A DNA stretch of 64,000 nucleotides from Candidatus Poribacteria bacterium. Lineage in GTDB: Bacteria; Poribacteria; WGA-4E; PCPOR2b. Of the stretch, positions 18,734-27,443 are shown one piece after another. The stretch spans positions 61,322 to 125,321 of the forward strand of contig JAJECO010000080.1 of assembly GCA_022822005.1 (NCBI GenBank), in the 5' to 3' direction. Within the stretch, counting starts at the first letter, position 1, and every line of letters begins with the position of its first letter. The notes under the pieces are model-generated. The model did no database searches, was not told the origin of the DNA, and saw nothing but the letters and a program-made list of their open reading frames with translations. The translations under genes and the position numbers were made by a program.

Positions 18734-18766
18734 AAAGCCCCGTTCGACACAAAGCCGAACAGGGCT
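18732..18766 (-). terminator. Intrinsic terminator for the tRNA-Asn transcript
   Basis: On the minus strand a 10-pair stem (AGCCC-x-GTTCG type arms, one internal mismatch, nine-base loop) is followed by TTTTTA. It directly follows tRNA-Asn and overlaps the stop codon of the convergent kinase gene. It lacks a T run on the plus strand. Confidence 0.7.
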
Positions 18767-18774
18767 AAGAATAA

Positions 18775-18847
18775 CTCTCCCGGACGGACTCGAACCGCCG
18801 ACAAAGTGGTTAACAGCCACCTGCTCTACCAACTGAGCTACGGGAGA
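18775..18847 (-). tRNA. tRNA-Asn (anticodon GTT)
   Basis: The cloverleaf is complete: acceptor TCTCCCG pairs with CGGGAGA, the D arm contains AGCTCAGTTGGTAGAGC, the anticodon stem GTGG/CCAC encloses loop CTGTTAA (anticodon GTT), and the T arm contains GGTTCGAGTCC. Length is 73 bases with discriminator G; CCA is not encoded. It has its own promoter and terminator. Confidence 0.95.
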
Positions 18848-18896
18848 TCGTTGAGCCAAAAATCGCAGATCACACGTTCTAACACAACAGGGGATA

Positions 18897-18925
18897 ATTA
18901 TACATAATCGTGTCCAGAAATGCAA
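18897..18925 (-). promoter_or_regulatory. Promoter for tRNA-Asn
   Basis: Minus strand TTGCAT (18920-18925), a 17-base spacer and a perfect TATAAT (18897-18902), about 50 bases upstream of the tRNA 5' end. Confidence 0.6.
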
Positions 18926-19014
18926 GGAAAATTCAATCAGGGAAATTCAACAATGGAAATAAGTTGATAGAAGACGGACAGATGCTGGAGGAGTCCCTTG
19001 TCGGCTTACCCTAT

Positions 19015-19044
19015 TTGACTATCACCCCCGGCCTGATGTAAAAT
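19015..19044 (+). promoter_or_regulatory. Candidate promoter for mqnD
   Basis: TTGACT (19015-19020), an 18-base spacer and TAAAAT (19039-19044). It is about 120 bases upstream of the preferred mqnD start. The surrounding gap 18848-19166 holds only this promoter and the divergent tRNA promoter. Confidence 0.45.
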
Positions 19045-19166
19045 ACCACCTTGTCCTTATTACTATTTGATTACTGCTACTGCTATAATTGGTGGGAGAT
19101 TCGCTGAAGGTGCACCTATGTCAACTTCCGCACCGAACGACCCGCTTTCCAGAATGGGAGAAATTG

Positions 19167-20009
19167 ATGTCACAACCTGAGCAAATTCGTATTGGTCATA
19201 GCCCTGATTCTGACGATGCCTTTATGTTCTATGCGCTCGCAAACGGGCTAATTCCAACGGATGGTTTTGAAGTTATCCAAGTTGCCGAGGATATCGAAAG
19301 CCTAAATCGACGGGCCGTCAACGGGGAATTGGAAGTAACAGCCATATCTGTCCACGCCTACGCCTACGTTGCTAATCACTATGCCCTTATGCCTTGTGGT
19401 GCAAGCATTGGTGATCGCTACGGTCCCCTCGTCGTATCCAGAGAGCCTGTGCAGCCGGAAGCTCTCGCCGGTAAAAAAATCGCGATACCCGGGAAGATGA
19501 CAACAGCCTATCTGACGTTGCGTCTCTGTCAACCCGACTTTGAGCCCGAAGTTGTGCAGTTCGATCAGATCCTACCGTATGTGCGGGCGGGCAACGCAGA
19601 TGCGGGGTTGATTATACATGAGGGACAGCTAACGTACGACCGTGAAGGACTGCACAAAGTTGTAGACTTGGGCGAGTGGTGGCATGAGGAAACAGGTCTG
19701 CCGCTCCCACTGGGTGCAAATGCCATCCGTCGAGACCTTGGGACGGAAAAGACTCGCCGTATTACCGCACTTGTGAGGAAAAGCATTCAGTATTCGCTTG
19801 GGCATCGCGAAAAGGGGTTAGACTATGCGATGAACTACGCGCGCGATATGGAGACGGAACTGGCAGACCGATTTGTCAGCATGTACGTAAACGACTACAC
19901 GCTTGACTACGGTGACAAAGGCAGGGCAGGGGTCCGGGAGTTGATGGATCGCGGATATAAGGCGGGGGTGATTCCGCATCCGGTCAATGTTGAATTTGCA
20001 GCCGGATAG
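19167..20009 (+). CDS. mqnD: 1,4-dihydroxy-6-naphthoate synthase (menaquinone biosynthesis, futalosine pathway)
   Basis: MqnD converts cyclic dehypoxanthinylfutalosine to 1,4-dihydroxy-6-naphthoate in the cytoplasm. The family signature SPDSDDAFMFYAL is at the N-terminus and LIIHEGQLTY, with the catalytic His region, in mid-protein; the fold is that of a periplasmic-binding protein. I start at ATG 19167 (280 residues), preceded by GGGAGAAATTG; the frame is open back to 19089 but those residues do not resemble the family. Other futalosine genes (mqnA/B/C) are not in the window. The MTA phosphorylase at 62881 belongs to a fold that can serve other steps of such pathways, but it is far away. The gene converges on an SDR gene with nine bases between. 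Confidence 0.88.
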   Translation: MSQPEQIRIGHSPDSDDAFMFYALANGLIPTDGFEVIQVAEDIESLNRRAVNGELEVTAISVHAYAYVANHYALMPCGASIGDRYGPLVVSREPVQPEALAGKKIAIPGKMTTAYLTLRLCQPDFEPEVVQFDQILPYVRAGNADAGLIIHEGQLTYDREGLHKVVDLGEWWHEETGLPLPLGANAIRRDLGTEKTRRITALVRKSIQYSLGHREKGLDYAMNYARDMETELADRFVSMYVNDYTLDYGDKGRAGVRELMDRGYKAGVIPHPVNVEFAAG

Positions 20010-20018
20010 CCGCACAAG

Positions 20019-20801
20019 TTAGACATTAACCGCGATACGTTGTCCAATACCCGTTAGTAAACGTCCTCCATCGACGACAAACGCACTGCCCGTAACAAAT
20101 GACGCATCATCAGACGCGAGATATGCAACCGCTTTGGCTGTGTCTTCTGGTTCGCCTGCTCTTCCGATCGGCAACTCCTGCGCCCAGCGTTCAAGTGCCT
20201 GCTCTCGGTCTGTGTCAGATGGAAGAATCATCGGTGTCGCAGTTGGACCGGGGCAGACTGCATTCACCCGAATGTTGTGTTTTGCGAAATCTAACGCCAT
20301 GCACTGTGTCAGAAGGATAATGGCAGCCTTCGATGCACCGTAGACTGAATAGCCACCGCCGCCAGATATTCCGGCTGTGGAAGCGGTGTTGATAATCACG
20401 CCACCACCTGTCTGCTGCATCGCAGGAATAGCATATTTGGAGACGAGGTACACACTCTTGAGGTTGATGTCGATGCACCGGTCCCATTCGGATTCCGGTA
20501 TAGTCGTAACATCGCCAACAACCAGAATCCCCGCGTTATTGTGCAGGATGTCCAGTCTATCGTGTTGCCGAAGGGTTTCCTGGATAAGGTGGTCTGCCTC
20601 CGCAGCTTTTGAAACATCGGCTTGAAGAAAAGATACCTGATTTTCGGTTTCCTGACTAATTTGTTGTGCAACGGCTTCGCCATCAGGAGCCACGTCAGCG
20701 ATAACAACATTTGCCCCTTCGGAGGCTAACTGTGTGGCGGTGGCTTTTCCAATACCGGAAGCACCTCCCGTTACGATGACTGATTTTTCTTGAAATCTCA
20801 T
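20019..20801 (-). CDS. Short-chain dehydrogenase/reductase (SDR)
   Basis: A 260-residue classical SDR. It shows the cofactor motif TGGASGIGKAT, NNAG (LDILHNNAGILV), the catalytic Ser (INTASTAGISGGG), and Y-x3-K in YGASKAA. An acidic residue after the second strand (VVIADVAPDG) suggests preference for NAD over NADP. The C-terminal FVTGSAFVVDGG is typical. Such enzymes oxidise or reduce alcohols, sugars or keto acids; the substrate is unknown. It starts with ATG at 20799-20801 behind GGGAGA, and has its own promoter. Confidence 0.92.
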   Translation of the reverse strand: MRFQEKSVIVTGGASGIGKATATQLASEGANVVIADVAPDGEAVAQQISQETENQVSFLQADVSKAAEADHLIQETLRQHDRLDILHNNAGILVVGDVTTIPESEWDRCIDINLKSVYLVSKYAIPAMQQTGGGVIINTASTAGISGGGGYSVYGASKAAIILLTQCMALDFAKHNIRVNAVCPGPTATPMILPSDTDREQALERWAQELPIGRAGEPEDTAKAVAYLASDDASFVTGSAFVVDGGRLLTGIGQRIAVNV

Positions 20802-20842
20802 CTGATCTCCCTATTGTAGTCGTGGTAATTAAGTGAGAGGCA

Positions 20843-20871
20843 ATTGTACCTCACTCCGAAGCCCAAGTCAA
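20843..20871 (-). promoter_or_regulatory. Promoter of the SDR gene with overlapping inverted repeat
   Basis: Minus strand TTGACT (20866-20871), 17-base spacer, TACAAT (20843-20848). An imperfect inverted repeat, AGTGAGAGG (20832-20840) with CCTCACT (20849-20855), brackets the -10 and could be an operator. The promoter call is firmer than the operator call. Confidence 0.55.
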
Positions 20872-20935
20872 CTTCCCTAACATTTTGAAATTCTGTTTCC
20901 ACCATCAACCGATACGTAGAAAGTGGGTTTCATGA

Positions 20936-22018
20936 ATGAAAATCGGTCTTGTAGGGCTCCCCTATGTCGGAAAAACGTCTCTTTTCAACGCGCTGACACA
21001 ATCCGAGGCAGAAACAGGAACCTACGCTGCCAAGAAGGGATGGAACGTCGGTTCAGTAAAGGTTCCCGACGAGCGATTGGCAGCATTGGGGGAGATTTTT
21101 GACCCGAAACAGACTACGCCAACAAGCATTGATTATGTGGATATCGCCGGCGTTTCTAAGGGTGATATAGCCGCCGAAGGATTGGAGGCGGGAATCATTG
21201 CGGAACTCCGTGAGGTTGACGCGCTTGCCCACATTGTGCGTGCCTTTGAAGATGATGCTGTCCCGCACGTTGACGGTGACGTAAATCCAGAACGGGATAT
21301 CGAAACTATTGACATTGAACTTGCATTTGCGGATTTGGGAATTATTGACAACCGATTGAATCGTCTTGACCGTGAACTTCGGACGCAGAAGATCCCCGCT
21401 TTGGAGCATGAACGCGCGGTGTTAGAACGATGTAAGGAAGGACTGGAGGCAGGCACCGCCATCCGAGATCTGTTGCTTTCCCCTGAAGATGGGCGGTCAA
21501 TCCGCGGATACGGATTCTTGACACAGAAACCGTTGTTACTAATTTTCAACATCGGTGAGGGGGAGTTGGATCGCGCAGATGAGATGCGCGCGCGTTCTCC
21601 AGCGTCTGAACGGGATATGGAAGCACTTACCCTCTCCGCAAGATTGGAGATGGAGTTGACACGGCTGGATGCGGAGGAAGCGGAACTCTTCAGGGAGGAC
21701 ATGGGGCTTGATGAATCTGCCTTGGCGCGGGTGATTGACGCTTCGTACCGCACCCTCGGACTGATAACATTTTTTACCGTTCTATCGGATGAGTTACGGG
21801 CGTGGACACTCAGGACAGGCATGACTGCGTTGGATGCGGCGGAGACTATTCATACCGACATGGCACGGGGATTCATCCGGGCGGAAACCATTCACTGGTC
21901 GGATCTGGTAGAATGTGGAAGCTTGACAACGGCGCGGGACAGTGGATTACTGCGGCTCGAAGGAAAAGATTATACTGTATCGGATGGCGATGTTTTGACG
22001 ATAAGGTTTAACGTTTAG
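20936..22018 (+). CDS. ychF: YchF/OLA1-type P-loop ATPase
   Basis: A 360-residue Obg-related protein. G1 is GLVGLPYVGKTS, the switch region reads TTPTSIDYVDIAG, and the usual GTP-specificity NKxD is replaced by N-x-x-E in IFNIGEGEL, the YchF hallmark that shifts specificity to ATP. A helical hairpin runs from ~130 to 200 and a TGS domain occupies the C-terminus (ITFFTVLSDELRAWTLRTGMTALDAAE, ending in GDVLTIRFNV). YchF proteins bind ribosomes and are implicated in stress and translation control. The C-terminal RFNV matches the conserved family tail. The gene is monocistronic, converging on the Rieske gene eight bases away. Confidence 0.88.
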   Translation: MKIGLVGLPYVGKTSLFNALTQSEAETGTYAAKKGWNVGSVKVPDERLAALGEIFDPKQTTPTSIDYVDIAGVSKGDIAAEGLEAGIIAELREVDALAHIVRAFEDDAVPHVDGDVNPERDIETIDIELAFADLGIIDNRLNRLDRELRTQKIPALEHERAVLERCKEGLEAGTAIRDLLLSPEDGRSIRGYGFLTQKPLLLIFNIGEGELDRADEMRARSPASERDMEALTLSARLEMELTRLDAEEAELFREDMGLDESALARVIDASYRTLGLITFFTVLSDELRAWTLRTGMTALDAAETIHTDMARGFIRAETIHWSDLVECGSLTTARDSGLLRLEGKDYTVSDGDVLTIRFNV

Positions 22019-22026
22019 CAGGGCGG

Positions 22027-22509
22027 TCAAGACTCCTTGACATACAGAATGCCATCTTCCACTTTAACCGGCAATTTATCCATCGGACGGGGTGGAGGAC
22101 CCGCTACCACATTTCCCGCGCTATCGAACACCGCGCCATGGCAGGGGCAGAAGAACTGATCCTTCCCCTCATCCCAGCGCACAAGGCAGCCGAGATGAGA
22201 ACAGACTCGTGAATAGACCTGAAAAGTGCCATCCCCTTGATCCGTCACATAAACAGAGCGTCGTTTATTCGTTTCAACCCAACCATCTTTGGCACTGAAG
22301 GTATAGTTTATTTTTTTGTATCGGCTTCCCTTCAGCAGATCGGCGATGCCGAGATCTACCCATTTCTTTGACGCTTTCCTGAATGCAGGTGAAATGGCAA
22401 ATCCCACTAACGGGATAGCCATCGCTAGACCGATTAGACCACCTATGGCTGCCATACCAATCTTAAAAAATGTGCGTCGTTGTTGCCCTTCCTCTGGGAC
22501 ATCTGTCAT
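22027..22509 (-). CDS. Rieske 2Fe-2S protein (QcrA-like), membrane-anchored
   Basis: A 160-residue protein with one N-terminal transmembrane segment (IGMAAIGGLIGLAMAIPLVGF) preceded by RRTFF, which resembles a twin-arginine-type anchor. The Rieske cluster is C-S-H-L-G-C and C-P-C-H-G, with two Cys and two His as needed, ending in the typical LPVKVEDGILYV. It would carry electrons from quinol to a c-type acceptor outside the membrane. No cytochrome b gene follows, so it is not in a standard bc operon here. It is 11 bases downstream of a secreted FMN-domain-like gene and probably co-transcribed. Confidence 0.9.
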   Translation of the reverse strand: MTDVPEEGQQRRTFFKIGMAAIGGLIGLAMAIPLVGFAISPAFRKASKKWVDLGIADLLKGSRYKKINYTFSAKDGWVETNKRRSVYVTDQGDGTFQVYSRVCSHLGCLVRWDEGKDQFFCPCHGAVFDSAGNVVAGPPPRPMDKLPVKVEDGILYVKES

Positions 22510-22520
22510 ATCAATGCCTC

Positions 22521-23474
22521 CTAATTTAAGTCCTCATCGAGATCAATTTCTTCCACACTAAAGCGGAGATGGGTTGTGTTGACCAGTTCTACAATCTCCC
22601 GCCACTGTTTTTGGGTCGTCTCGGAGATCCCTTCTGTTTCGAGACGTTGGGCAAACTCACGGATAGCATCATCGAACTTTTTCTGAAAATAGGTATACCC
22701 TTCTGTATCATTCGGGTTCTTGGGTGGTTCAAAATCTGCGATAAACCTGGTATATTTCTGAAGCTGTTTCGCTGCTTTTATTGCGGTCGCTTTGTCAGAA
22801 TTTTTACCACTCTGAAAGTACGCCCGGATAAGGTCATACTCGTCCTTCATCATCATCATGACCTCTTTGAGATCCTCCGGTTCATACGTTTCTGCGACGT
22901 CTTCCTCAGGTGGGTCAGGTCTCTTCAAAAACAGGGCATAACTGATGGCGAGGGTTTTCTTTGGCATGAGTGCAACAGCTTGGGAGGCCGCCTGCTCCCC
23001 AGCAACTGGTTCAATATCTTCACCAATTTTGAACTTATCCTCAACTCCCTTTTCACTAAACTGCTTGAGGAATGTCTCGTCCGCAATTCCAACCGCTTCG
23101 TTGTGCTTATGCACCTCAACCTTGACTACCTTTCCCGTCATATCCAATCCTACGCCACCGCTGATGGCACCGTTAGGTCCTTTGACCGATAGAAACAGTG
23201 CTAACCCCATTGGCTTATTATCCTTGTAAGCGATGTAAAATGTCGGCTTAAGGGTGTCAGGCTGCAGCTTTGTCCCGATATCTTCTTCGATGGAAGTGAC
23301 TTTTTCGGGCGGTAAATCCGCTTTTCTTTCTTTGAAGTTTTGCGCATTTGGAAAGAGGGCGATCAGTTTCTCACGGGGTAGGGTCATTTCCTCCGCCCAA
23401 GCGACAGTGAACGAGACGAAAATTAACACGCCTAAAACGACGATTCGGCAAGATGCAATGGTTTTAGGTTTCAT
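22521..23474 (-). CDS. Secreted protein with degenerate FMN-binding-like domain
   Basis: A 317-residue protein with a signal peptide (ends near VAWAEE). Residues ~60-175 resemble the NqrC/RnfG FMN-binding domain: FYIAYKDNKPMGLALFLS, GAISGGVGLDMTGKVVKVEV and the following helix. The usual covalent-FMN motif S-G-A-T is replaced by V-A-G-E-Q-A-A-S, so the flavin-attaching Thr is missing. A ~120-residue helical C-terminus follows and ends in the acidic EEIDLDEDLN. Function is not established; being upstream of the Rieske gene suggests a role in periplasmic electron transfer. Start ATG 23472-23474 follows AAGGGAGAA. Confidence 0.6.
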   Translation of the reverse strand: MKPKTIASCRIVVLGVLIFVSFTVAWAEEMTLPREKLIALFPNAQNFKERKADLPPEKVTSIEEDIGTKLQPDTLKPTFYIAYKDNKPMGLALFLSVKGPNGAISGGVGLDMTGKVVKVEVHKHNEAVGIADETFLKQFSEKGVEDKFKIGEDIEPVAGEQAASQAVALMPKKTLAISYALFLKRPDPPEEDVAETYEPEDLKEVMMMMKDEYDLIRAYFQSGKNSDKATAIKAAKQLQKYTRFIADFEPPKNPNDTEGYTYFQKKFDDAIREFAQRLETEGISETTQKQWREIVELVNTTHLRFSVEEIDLDEDLN

Positions 23475-23652
23475 CGGTTCTTCTCCCTTGTGAACTATTT
23501 TTGTGCATCAGTATAACTGGCACAGATAACAACTGTCAAGAGAATCGGGGAAAGGTAACGACAAGTTTAATTGCTACCCGTCGCCCCGCTCGGGCCTCAA
23601 CGCGAAAATGAACATACTAGAAAACCACGTGCTCCTGATAAGGGTTGGTATC

Positions 23653-23680
23653 GTAGGGAACAATGATCGTTGTTCCCTAC
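23653..23680. repeat. Perfect palindromic hairpin, REP-like
   Basis: GTAGGGAACAA and TTGTTCCCTAC are perfect 11-base inverted arms around TGATCG. It lies in the 263-base gap between the multicopper oxidase stop and the FMN-domain gene. No T-tract follows on either strand, so it is more like a dispersed palindromic element than a terminator. Confidence 0.55.
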
Positions 23681-23737
23681 AACTGACGTTTATTATTATT
23701 GAGACGTGAATCTCGACCTACTATGCTTCCTCGTTCC

Positions 23738-25075
23738 TTAACCCGGGCGTGTTTTTCCCAAATCGCGCAGAAGTTCGTCGGGTGAAGCAACATCCGCAAC
23801 TGTGCCCGGGGGATGCCTATACCACCCCGGATCATCATAGCTGGCAAGCTGCTCTCGAACTTTCAGAATGGTAAACATGCCCCCCATTGTGATGTAATCA
23901 AATGGCCCCCGTGCGCCAACCATAGGGATGCTATTCTTCGGCACTTCCATGTGTCCCGCTTCGATGTGAATCCCGTGTTCACCCATGCCGTGCTCGCCCA
24001 TAGTCATATACGCGGGCAGCAGCCCACGAACTTTGTGATCGAACCCATTTTTCTCAATACCGACAATATTCGGAAAGTCATGTCCCATCTGATTCATGAC
24101 GTGATGGGTCATGTGGCAATGTATCGCCCAATCACCCGGCTCGCTGGCAACGAACTCGATATCCTGCGTGTCACCGACAGGCACAAGGATAGTGCCGCCG
24201 GGATGCTGCGCCGCGGGCGGAATCCTGCCACCGTTGGTAGCAGTAACCTTAAAGTAGTGACCGTGAAGGTGAATCGAGTGGTGGTCCATTGCTGAGAGAT
24301 TACCGAGGCGAATCCGCACCCGATCGCCCATTTTCGCGACTAACGGTTCGGTTCCCGGATAACACTTTGCGTTCATCGTTAGGATATTGAAATCGTTCAT
24401 CTCGTTGGGATTCGGTGTAGATGTGCCGGGATCAATTCTCCATTCGCTTAACATGATAGCAAAGTCCCGATCTACTTTGTAATCGGGTGCGGCGTTTCTG
24501 GGGTGGAAAATGAGCATGCCCATCATTCCCATTGCCATCTGCGTCATTTCGTCATGGTGGGAATGATACATAAAGGTTCCTGATTGACGCACCGTCCACT
24601 CATATTTGAAGGTTTCGCCCGGTTGGATTGCGCGCTGGTTCAGTCCGCCAACCCCATCCATCCCGTTCGGAAGAAAGACCCCGTGCCAGTGGACGGTCGT
24701 AGGGGCTTTGAGCTTGTTGGTAACGTAGATGCGAATCCGTTCGCCCTCTACCGCCTCAATGGTGGGTCCGTGGACCTGTCCATTGTATCCCCAACACTTC
24801 GCTTTCAGACCGGAAGCGAAGTTGTGCCAGACTTCCTCAGCAACCAAGTGAAAGACCTTAACACTGTCAACCATCTTCCACGGTAACGGTGCAATATCTG
24901 GTGTTATAACCGGCGTGTAGTCCTTACCGGGCAGCCCCGGTGCCAACGCTGGCTGCTGTGCAGCGCCCGAGTAAGATTTTTCCCACTGGGATTCTGCCGC
25001 GCTGGATTTAGCCGCTCCCAGAGCAACAGCACCGCCAACCAGTGCGCCTGTTTTTAGCATGTCTCTCCGATTCAT
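23738..25075 (-). CDS. Multicopper oxidase, periplasmic (CueO/nitrite-reductase-like)
   Basis: A 445-residue cupredoxin-fold oxidase with a twin-arginine signal (NRRDMLKTGALVGGA) for folded export. Copper ligands are intact: TVHWHGVF, YHSHHDEM, HSIHLHGHYF and HCHMTHHVMNQM near the C-terminus. The domain order and length fit a two- or three-domain multicopper oxidase. The Met-, His- and Gly-rich stretch GEHGMGEHGIHIEAGHME resembles copper-binding loops. It probably oxidises Cu(I) or another metal or organic substrate in the periplasm. It starts two bases after the TolC stop and is the last gene of the four-gene copper operon. Confidence 0.9.
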   Translation of the reverse strand: MNRRDMLKTGALVGGAVALGAAKSSAAESQWEKSYSGAAQQPALAPGLPGKDYTPVITPDIAPLPWKMVDSVKVFHLVAEEVWHNFASGLKAKCWGYNGQVHGPTIEAVEGERIRIYVTNKLKAPTTVHWHGVFLPNGMDGVGGLNQRAIQPGETFKYEWTVRQSGTFMYHSHHDEMTQMAMGMMGMLIFHPRNAAPDYKVDRDFAIMLSEWRIDPGTSTPNPNEMNDFNILTMNAKCYPGTEPLVAKMGDRVRIRLGNLSAMDHHSIHLHGHYFKVTATNGGRIPPAAQHPGGTILVPVGDTQDIEFVASEPGDWAIHCHMTHHVMNQMGHDFPNIVGIEKNGFDHKVRGLLPAYMTMGEHGMGEHGIHIEAGHMEVPKNSIPMVGARGPFDYITMGGMFTILKVREQLASYDDPGWYRHPPGTVADVASPDELLRDLGKTRPG

Positions 25076-25076
25076 A

Positions 25077-26534
25077 CTAATGCCCTCCTTCTGCGTTCAT
25101 GCCCTCAAGGTGCCTAACAGTGCTTGCCTCTACCGGCGACGATACTTCGCCCGTATCCAGGACCAGCCTGCCGTTGATTATTTGATCAAATTTGGTGCGT
25201 GCAACATGGTAATTGTAAAGTGCTTGAATGTACTCTCGACCAGCGTCTATCTGCTGCTGTTTTGCCAGCAATAGCCGAGGTGTACCTATCTGCATAGCAT
25301 TGTACTGTAGTTGGACCTGATCCAGAATCTGCTCTTGGAGTGGAAGCATTTCGTCTCGGTAAAACAGCGCAGTCTGGCGAGCAGCCGAGAGACTACGATG
25401 CGCCGCACGGACTGCGGAACGGATCTCAACCGCCAGCGCATGATAGTCCTCCTGTCTCCGGCGCAACTCTGCTGCTGCCGCCGCTCGCTGTCCCTGTTTT
25501 CGATCAAAGATCGGGATCTGAAATCCGACCGAAGGACCGGCTTTCCAGGCGCCTGCCTCTTCCTCAAGCTCCCCACCGATATCTAGGTGTGGTACTAATG
25601 CCATCGCTTTAGCTACGCCGAGTTGTTTCCCTATCGCTACGATGCCCTCACGCGCTACGGCGAGATCTATGCTGGTTTCGAGTGCGGCGCCCTCAAGGTT
25701 AGCCAGTTTTGTGGGGTCTGTGGGGATGTCTGGCAGTCGAGGCTCGACTATCCAAGCTGTCTCTTCGCCCCATAGTCCCATCAACCGGTTGAGTTGTTCA
25801 CGGCTCTCGACAAGCGTAGCCTCTGCCATAGTGAACGCCAGCTTTGATCGCTCATAGAGCGCACGTTCAAGCAACAAATTCAGCTCGGGAATGTTCCCGG
25901 CTTCGTGAATTTTACGAGTAAATTCGTATGCTGCTTCGGTTGCCAGAACAACCTGACGGAACATCTCCAATGTCTGTGTCTCGGCTTGAACGCGATAAAA
26001 CGCCATCCGTGTCTGTCCTGCCAAATCCATAACGGCGGCCATCACGCGGAGTTTTGCCGCCTCGAATTCGGATTCGGCTGCTGACTTTCGCATTGATGCG
26101 TACAGCACCGAGAGAAAATCCATCTCGATTTCAAAGACGTAGTGATCGTGAGCGGGGTGCGCTGCCGTTGGATCCTGAGGAAGACCAAACGCTACGCCCC
26201 CGTGAAAAGCGGGATTAGAGATAGAACCAGCCTCAACGACAGCGGCTTGTGCGATACCAATCTCCTCATAGGCCGCTTGTAGACGGCGGTTGTGCAATAG
26301 CGCGATCTGCACTGCAGTATCGGCGACCAGCGGCTCCTCCAATAATTCCTGAATGATCTGTTCTATTTTATCAATCGAAGCTGTATCCTGGTTCCACTGG
26401 ATTGAAGCACCGATACGCTCATTGACCTGTTGCTGGACTTCACTGAAACCCATCTCTTTCGATACACCAGCGCAGCCTGTTAGGAGGGATAACGCCGCGA
26501 AAAATAACGCGGCGCATCTAATTTTGGCTTTCAT
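25077..26534 (-). CDS. TolC-family outer membrane efflux lipoprotein (CusC-like)
   Basis: A 485-residue TolC-type protein. The N-terminus is a lipoprotein signal with lipobox LLTGC. The body is two long helical repeats with periodic Ala/Leu/Glu and the typical repeat ends. In RND or ABC efflux systems such proteins form the outer-membrane channel. No RND pump or adaptor gene is encoded in the window, so its inner-membrane partner must be elsewhere. It follows the DUF3347 lipoprotein by 21 bases. Its co-location with the multicopper oxidase points to a metal role. Confidence 0.88.
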   Translation of the reverse strand: MKAKIRCAALFFAALSLLTGCAGVSKEMGFSEVQQQVNERIGASIQWNQDTASIDKIEQIIQELLEEPLVADTAVQIALLHNRRLQAAYEEIGIAQAAVVEAGSISNPAFHGGVAFGLPQDPTAAHPAHDHYVFEIEMDFLSVLYASMRKSAAESEFEAAKLRVMAAVMDLAGQTRMAFYRVQAETQTLEMFRQVVLATEAAYEFTRKIHEAGNIPELNLLLERALYERSKLAFTMAEATLVESREQLNRLMGLWGEETAWIVEPRLPDIPTDPTKLANLEGAALETSIDLAVAREGIVAIGKQLGVAKAMALVPHLDIGGELEEEAGAWKAGPSVGFQIPIFDRKQGQRAAAAAELRRRQEDYHALAVEIRSAVRAAHRSLSAARQTALFYRDEMLPLQEQILDQVQLQYNAMQIGTPRLLLAKQQQIDAGREYIQALYNYHVARTKFDQIINGRLVLDTGEVSSPVEASTVRHLEGMNAEGGH

Positions 26535-26555
26535 TTGTCAAATTCCTTATCTGTG

Positions 26556-27320
26556 TTAATGGCTATGCTTGTGTGAGTCCATGTCCATCACATCAGACAT
26601 ATCGGCACTTGAGGCGGACATCTGCGTTTTTTGCGTGTGACATCGGAGCATAGCACTTCCGAAATACGGATTGCGAACAGGCTCTCCAGTTTGCATCCAT
26701 ATTCCCGCTCTGGGAACATCCGGTGCCATTCCACACACATAACTGTAGACCGTTTTCTCGTAATTCGCAGGCATACCTGCCGCATCCAGAAAATGCTTGA
26801 AGCTATCGCTCAGTGAACCGTAGGCGATACGGGCAGCTTTGATATCAGAAAGGTCGCCAAGTTGATGTCCGGTGTCGTGGATTGTTTTGATGTGAGATTC
26901 GTGAGCGCTCCACAGGTCAGTAGGCGCTTCGTTTTCGACGGTGTGGAAGGCTTCAAGCATTGCATGTGCTTTAGTGTTAACATCTTCCATTGTGTCGGAC
27001 GCCAGTTGGTTCCCGATGGCAAGGTAGGCGTCAAGCATCGCACCCAACGCTTCCGCACCATCAGGAGAGAGCTCTGCGCTGCTATGACTGGCATCCCTTT
27101 CGTGCATTTCCATCATTGGCATATTTTCTTTCTGCATCTTTGCCATTGGCATACTGTGGTGATCGGCAGCTGCCCCCTGTTGGGCGTTGGGATTTGCCGG
27201 ATGGTCTTGTGAGGTGGTGAGGTCAACGGTTTTGCTGCCGCAGCCGATAGTTGCTATTAAAAACACGACGGTGAGTATGGATAGTGTTCGATTGTGTTGG
27301 TGAAAAAATTCGAATAGCAT
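26556..27320 (-). CDS. Lipoprotein with DUF3347 domain
   Basis: The ATG at 27318-27320 has GGAGGT upstream and gives a lipoprotein signal (LIATIGCGS), so I prefer it to an upstream in-frame start. The mature protein has a His/Met-rich low-complexity stretch (HHSMPMAKMQKENMPMMEMHE), then a helical DUF3347-like domain and the C-terminal motif YVCGMAPD...GIWMQTGEPVRNPYFGSAML, which resembles the metal-binding tail of CusB-type adaptors. The predicted role is periplasmic copper or silver binding. 254 residues. Confidence 0.75.
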   Translation of the reverse strand: MLFEFFHQHNRTLSILTVVFLIATIGCGSKTVDLTTSQDHPANPNAQQGAAADHHSMPMAKMQKENMPMMEMHERDASHSSAELSPDGAEALGAMLDAYLAIGNQLASDTMEDVNTKAHAMLEAFHTVENEAPTDLWSAHESHIKTIHDTGHQLGDLSDIKAARIAYGSLSDSFKHFLDAAGMPANYEKTVYSYVCGMAPDVPRAGIWMQTGEPVRNPYFGSAMLRCHTQKTQMSASSADMSDVMDMDSHKHSH

Positions 27321-27443
27321 GAGAATAACCTCCGTTTTGAATGAAACATGATTAGGGCTAGGCCGGTAGCATAACGTCATGGGCGTACAGATACACCGAC
27401 CGATCAATACATTTCAGATTCAGAAAAAATGTGTATAGGAAAA

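Noticed and set aside
21133..21822. 229-codon antisense frame over ychF
   Set aside because: Serine- and proline-rich shadow of a conserved gene on the opposite strand.
22569..23192. 207-codon antisense frame over the FMN-domain gene
   Set aside because: Antisense shadow; the sense protein has signal peptide and domain structure.
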